A stretch of 64,000 bases of DNA from Blastocystis sp. Blastoise (taxonomy: Eukaryota > Sar > Bigyra > Opalinata > Blastocystidae): assembly GCA_039096225.1 (NCBI GenBank), contig JBBPEB010000029.1:124001-188000 (forward strand), given 5' to 3'. Positions 50,501 to 64,000 of this stretch are shown here, one piece after another. A program made the position numbers and the translations under genes. The stretch's first letter is position 1. Every line of letters begins with the position of its first letter. Below the pieces are notes generated by a model. It saw only the letters and a program-made list of their open reading frames with translations. It did no database searches and was not told the DNA's origin.

Positions 50501-53027
50501 GAATATATATAAATTGTAGTTCATTATATTTCATAACTTTAATAATAATATAGACAACAAAAAGGATATTTTAATGTTATTATTTATTGCTAGTGATTGC
50601 TTACAGAGATCTGCTGCTAATTCCTATATATAATTATTATTATATATTATTATTATTATATATATACATAATGCTCTAATTTAAATTGAGAAGAAGCAAA
50701 TAATCGTAGCAATGAACATCTATATATATAATTATATTTATGAAGATTATTATATATATAGTTAAATTTATGAATATTATTATATATATATATAATTATA
50801 TTTATGAAGATTATTATATATATATAACTCAATTTATGAATATTATTATATATAAAACTCTATTTATAAATATATATATATATTATTTTTATACTTTATA
50901 TCTTTATCATCATCAGTAATTCGTAACAAAGATTTACACCACTATATATATGTATATATATATATATAAATAAAATGAATACAATAGATGTTTGTTGAAA
51001 GTCTTCTTCATTATAAATATCTATAATTGTATTATATACCCCTTGTTTTACCTATATATACATATATATATATACATATATATATATACCTTTAAAATAT
51101 GAGAAGAAGGAAGAATACATGCTCCTGATAAATGGTCTATATATATATATATATAATAATAAGTATATACTTTATATATATAATATTCATTTAAATATAC
51201 CTGCAATTATTTTATTGAGAACATCTAGCGCTTGCACGTGCAGATCACGTTGAGGTATCATGGATAAGAGGATATCCACGTGTATATTATGCATACATGA
51301 GGGATATAACGTACTTAAACGATCATATCTATAAATAATATATATTATATATACTCCTCTAACAACATAAATCTATTCTCTCTTTCTATAATAAAAAATC
51401 AATTATATATATATATATATATACCTTTGCAGAATATCTCTATTGAATTGTAAATATATAGCAACAAGTCTGCATGCTTCTAGAAGGAGAGGTAAAGGCG
51501 CTGAAGGGATGGCCAATAGTTGATCGAGGGAATTGAGAAGACGTTGAGGGTAGGGAAGAATAAAGGAATATATATATGAATATACATATAGATATTTATG
51601 AAAAATAATTTTAGATACATATAAAGTATAAGAAGGATATTTCTTTTTTCTGAATATACCATTTTATATAGAGATATAATCCTTCTGGAATACTATTTCC
51701 ATTAGATAGTTCTAAGCATTCTTCGGCATGTGCATCTCCTTTTTGTATATATCTATATATATATAATATAATAATATATAAATATTAATAAAATATATAA
51801 ATTATAATAATAAAATATATAAATTATAATAATAAAAAAAATAATAATAAAATACATAAATAATATAATAAGCTATATATAAATAATAATAATAATAATA
51901 TATAAATAATATAATAAATATCTAAATACGCATTTGCGAGTAATAGCATATTTTTCTGTTTAATTTCTTTATATTCTTCTTCATTATTCTAAACATAAAG
52001 TTAACAAAAACATATATATATATATTCTATATATAGAATCCTATATACATGTTCTAAAAGTTGTAAAAGAATAGGCCCCCAATGAATAATATTGTCCCAT
52101 TCATTATTATTATTAAATTGAATACATATATCATAACTAGATAATATATATATATAGAATCATAAAATTGATTATAATAACAAAGAACTATTCAATTTAA
52201 TAAAATATAGAATATGAATAATCATAGTATAAAGAGTAGTATATATATACATAAAACAACAAGTTGTAGAGAGCATGTCTTTCATTACAGGAAGAATAGT
52301 ATGAATCATCATATTTATAGACTCATAACAGGATTCCCATTGGTGACTCTGCTTATAATAACTACATATACTTGTATAGATCTCATAAGAAACCTCATAA
52401 AACAAACGAATTTCTAAAGAATAAAAATGATTATAAACATTTAACGAGAAGAGGAATACTCTTCTTATTGAATAATAAAAATCAATATGGTTACTATTAA
52501 TATAACAATTATATACCCATAGTCTGATTGAAAGACATATTAACCAGTTTGGAAAGTATTTTCTTGATGAGTTTTTCTCCATTATCTAAACATTTCAAAC
52601 ATAATTTTGGATTAGAGTCTTGGCATTCCTTAGATGTTTTGACATATGCCTTAAGAACATCTTGAGTACTTGAAAAATTGATAGAAACAAGACTTTCTTG
52701 TTTTCCAAGTGATAATTGAAGAAGAAAACAAGATAACGTTCTTATTTTTAGAACAGCATCATTCACATCATTATCCAACTTTGTTTTTGATTTCCCAAGA
52801 GATCGACATTTATTATATAATTCTGCACCAAAAAACTTGATAATTCCTCGATCTGCATTTGACAAGATAGAATCGTTTAGTAAAGACTCGGTTTCAATAA
52901 ATAATGCTATATAGATAGATTTGCATGCTAATCAAGAATAACTACAGTCAATAGTTGAAGGCGAAAGTGAATCTAATTGATCTAATTGGGATGATAATTC
53001 TTTCAGTTGATCAAAGAGAGAGTCCAT
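47528..53027 (-). CDS. Zip4/Spo22/TEX11-like meiotic TPR-type protein
   Basis: More than 20 short minus-strand exons from ATG at 53025-53027 (MDSLFDQLKELSSQLDQLDS) to TAA at 47528-47530 (KEGDLDLFKVL). The whole is alpha-helical and TPR-like without strong single motifs. Points of family resemblance: N-terminal ELYNKCRSLGKS...RTLSCFLLQLSL, central LLLANAYL, GLYLYIKWYIQKKE followed by a helix pair, SYFLLFQIYVNDSTVDDH, and C-terminal VTIGWNTGIYYERLFSYTKA before EFMSISLQLL, which matches the WNxG region of Spo22/ZIP4 and human TEX11. These scaffold crossover-designated sites on meiotic chromosomes (ZMM pathway). Two U12-type introns help define the frame. Asn-rich insertions occur near 48890-48970. 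Assignment rests on recalled pattern, not on a search. Confidence 0.6.
50489..50569 (-). other. U12-type (AT-AC) intron in the Zip4-like gene, downstream one
   Basis: On the minus strand it starts ATATCCTTTTT after AAC ATT AAA, has TTCTTAAT (50496-50503) and ends ACAC, giving TCT TAT TTT (SYFLLFQIYV) in phase 0. The next canonical intron is also phase 0, confirming the frame. GT-AG alternatives hit stops. Confidence 0.82.
51550..51640 (-). other. U12-type (AT-AC) intron in the Zip4-like gene, upstream one
   Basis: Minus strand: starts ATATCCTTCTT after AAA GAA, has TTCCTTTAT as branch-like motif, ends CCCTAC before CCT CAA CGT (PQRLLNSLDQLLAIPS), phase 0. The joined protein GLYLYIKWYIQKKE-PQRLL fits the TEX11 pattern at this place. 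Confidence 0.82.
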
Positions 53028-54039
53028 ATCTTATTCATATAATTCAATTTTACATAAAACGATAAATAAAAAAAAAATTCTTTTAAATATATAAAAAATT
53101 CCCTCTTTTCTAAAAGAGATCTATTGGATGAATAACATATTTTTTTTTGTTGTTATTATTTTATTATTCTTTCATTTATGCGATCATAAATGTAATATTT
53201 GAATATTTGACAAGGAATAGTTGTCACAAAATAAAATTAAATAATTTTAATATCCTTAATGATTACCATAATATTTTTTATATTTGTATCAGAAGAGTCT
53301 TTCATCAATAAGATAGATACGAACTAGTACCTATTTAGCACGTATTATAAGAACTATATGATTATGCAAATACTAAGAATTTTATGATCATTTCATAGAA
53401 TTAGGGGAATAACATATAAAATTAATGCTATCTATCATGTTATAAGATAAGTATTATAATGATGACTCTTTTATAAATCTATGTTGTTACTATATTAAAT
53501 TGCCGATGATATACTCAAATACTAATTATCACAATTTGATTCATATACTTTCTTAATAATCTTGATAAGCTGACAACAGATATTGTGATATGTTGAAGAT
53601 ATCTAAATTATGAAATTCGCGAGATCCAGAAGGAAACAACAACATTAATAAGAATAGAACTGAAAGAATACTAAATCCACAAATGTTTCATATATCACAT
53701 TATTTGAGAAAGCTATATTTCATATATCATGATTTTTGGATTCAACCTAGACACTTAATCTACAACAAAAATAATGAAATGTGTTTTTCTAAAGATAAAA
53801 AAATAAAAAGATTTCTTTTACAATTGAAGAATCATTTGGTTACGGATATAATAATATATAAATAATATAAACTAAATACAAAGAAATAATTATCGTGGAT
53901 GTTTAGTATCTAAATAATGATTTTTAGGCTGAAATTGAAACGAAAGTCGCGATTATTTAAATAATGTAAAAAAGAAAGGTAAAAAGAAGTCATTATTATT
54001 CTTGAGTTTTGTTTATCTTTTTATTGTTGTTAAAAGAGA
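53028..54039. other. divergent intergenic region, about 1 kb
   Basis: Between start codons of the Zip4-like gene (minus) and the Asn-rich gene (plus). One short plus frame at 53683-53865 looks protein-like (MFHISHYLRKLYFIYHDF) but has no context; I leave it uncalled. Confidence 0.45.
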
Positions 54040-61944
<7,905 letters not shown>

Positions 61945-61975
61945 CAAGAGGATATAACACTATAAACACCTTGTT

Positions 61976-62025
<50 letters not shown>

Positions 62026-62861
62026 TATCAATTCAATTATTATTCTATATATCTACGTGAACATCTATTATTTATATATATATTTATATATATATATTTA
62101 TTTATATATTTTTAAGTGATTTTTTTATATCATTTATTTATTGACTTTTTCTCTTGTACATACATATATATATATACATATATATACATGTTTTTCTATA
62201 TTTTCATTTGTGTTGTTTATATATATTTTTTATATATTATATTATTTCTAGATAGATTTCTTATATATTATATTTACAGTAATCTTAGAATCTATTATTT
62301 TCATGAAATTTTTATCTGTTTACGTTATTATTCTTAATATATTTATATATACATTTTTTAATAATAAACAGGTTTCTTTTTAACAGTATGTTTTTACTGT
62401 ATATATTTGTATTCACTTATATATATATATTATAATCATATGATGAATGGTTTTGTTTATAAATATTTATATATATATATATTAATTATTCATTTTTTTT
62501 TAAAGAACTATATCATTCCTATTATTATTAAACTTATTAGCTATTATTATTATTATTTTCATGTTACAAATAGACTTTAATTATAGGATGATTCTAATCA
62601 AATGTAAAAAAATGTTTATTTGTTGTATATATATATATATTGAATAAATCAACTAGTTCAAAATTAAAGTTTTATATATAATTATGAATTATGTGAAATA
62701 AAAGAAATATTTAAAAAGAAGAAAAAAAACACCAATAATTCTATAAGGAAATATAAATAAATACTTATGAATTCTATATAATAATAATTGATATAAAGTT
62801 ATATATAATTTAATATTTATAGCATTTTATATATTTATAATCAATATGTTATATATATATA
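61945..62861. other. convergent intergenic region
   Basis: Between the Asn-rich gene (plus) and the WDR44-like gene (minus). TA runs at 61982-62025. No coding signal. Confidence 0.5.
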
Positions 62862-64000
62862 TTATATTTTTTTTGGTTCTCCAAAACTAGCAAATACTTG
62901 AATGGTTCCATTAGTAGATCCCGTGACAATCATAAATCCAGAATGAGGGGTTTGTGTACTATTATTGTTCGCTATGGCTTCGCGGGCTGCTTTGGCGGCA
63001 ATATTGTACTGGCCCGGACGACACATCTCAATTACCTATATATATATATATAAATATATATATATATATTATTATGAATAATAGTGTTTAGTTATATAAT
63101 TTTATTCTATTTTATAAAAATACATTAAATAATAATAAATAATAATAAACGATATATATATATAAACCTTATTAGAAGCAAATATAGCTGTAGTTAGACT
63201 TTCGTTCTCTACAGTAGCCTTAAAATATTCATAAGAATCTGATTTATCTGCATAATTCCCCATCATTGACTTCTTATATAGATCATCTGCTGTTCTCCAT
63301 ATATAACTATGGATATAATAGTATATATGTATTATATATTATGTTGTATATATTATATATTATATACTATATAAACTTAGTAAACATAGATATAAAAATA
63401 AAATGAAATAAATAAAGAATAGAATAAATATATATAATAGAAATTCATTTATATATATATATAAACGTAACCATCATCAGATGGTGAAATTATATGTTCA
63501 AAATCACTACTATATATAAATAATTATTATTATTTATTATATAATTCTATATATATATATATATACCTAAATGTAGCTTTCAATTGAGCATTTCTATTGG
63601 TTAATCCTTTGTACTTATGAAGTACGGAGAAGTTTTCCATGCCAATTAATCGAAGACGACTATCATTTGTACTTACTAATACTCGATTCCCCGCGGGACT
63701 ATTCATAAATGATAAACCACATACTTTTCGACCATTTCGATCTTTTCCGTGATGGTTACGACATTCTATTTGAGTAAAATATCGTAGACCATCGGTATAA
63801 TAAAATATTACTGTACCGTCTACAAGTCCTGCTGAACATAATCTACCTAAATATATATATATTAATAATATGAAAAAAACTAAATATATATAAATTAATA
63901 ATAATAAGAATAATACTATATATATATATTAATAATATAAATAAAACAATATATATATATATATATAAATACCTCCAGGAATAAAAGAAGCGGCAGTAAT
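62862..64000 (-). CDS. WDR44-like WD40 protein, C-terminal part, cut at right edge
   Basis: Minus-strand exons read from the window edge: LCSAGLVDGTVIFYYTDGLR, RNHHGKDRNGRKVCGLSFMN, NRVLVSTNDSRLRLIGMENF, HKYKGLTNRNAQLKATF, SDFEHIISPSDDG, YVYIWRTADDLYKKSMMGNY, TTAIFASNK, then a last exon to TAA at 62862-62864 (SGFMIVTGSTNGTIQVFASF). The series NSRLRL, KYKG, YVYIW and TTAIFA follows the last WD40 blades of WDR44, a Rab11-binding protein of recycling endosomes. Introns are short and canonical. The N-terminus lies outside the window. Confidence 0.8.

Overview
The window is nuclear DNA of a very AT-rich eukaryote. Most genes are cut by many short introns (mostly 30-150 bases, GTAT... to ...TATATAG), introns and spacers are full of TA and trinucleotide microsatellites, and one protein carries long asparagine runs. 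The gene set (FACT subunit Spt16, DPH1, CDC123, LSm7, a WDR44-like protein, tetraspanin, GILT, a Zip4/Spo22/TEX11-like meiotic protein, a MULE transposon) is that of a free-living or host-associated protist or early-branching fungus. A YqhD-type alcohol dehydrogenase, the tail of an acetyl-CoA hydrolase/CoA-transferase and a remnant of a PEP-synthase-like phosphotransferase hint at anaerobic metabolism with bacterial-type genes. I could not assign the species.

Layout. 3-1775: end of a large cell-surface protein. 2578-5150: decayed phosphotransferase. 5318-5462: orphan last exon of a CoA-transferase. 6504-10246: tandem pair of four-helix membrane proteins. 10965-11564: GILT. 11636-23936: a 12.3-kb MULE-type DNA transposon with perfect 51-base terminal inverted repeats, a 12-base target-site duplication, a transposase gene at its right end, and about 9 kb of satellite-like AT-rich filler. 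24226-28341: LSm7, then CDC123 and DPH1 head to head (translation-linked genes sharing a 134-base promoter gap). 29086-35035: second large surface protein, paralogue of the first. 35538-37083: tetraspanin. 37802-39535: HSL-type hydrolase. 39961-41779: YqhD-like dehydrogenase. 42298-47120: Spt16. 47528-53027: Zip4/TEX11-like. 54040-61944: giant low-complexity Asn-rich protein. 62862-64000: WDR44-like, cut by the window edge.

Main discoveries. (1) Five introns do not fit GT-AG but fit minor-spliceosome (U12-type) AT-AC introns: they start ATATCCTT, most carry a TTCTTAAC-like branch site, end in AC, and restore the reading frame exactly where canonical splicing fails. They sit in the two tandem membrane genes, the tetraspanin, and twice in the Zip4-like gene; a sixth AT-AG candidate is in the hydrolase. 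(2) A recently inserted, boundary-complete MULE whose transposase frame is interrupted by two single-base homopolymer shifts and whose apparent poly-leucine block is a microsatellite intron. (3) A phosphotransferase pseudogene with an internal deletion plus a nonsense codon. (4) A hydrolase whose nucleophile serine is cysteine.
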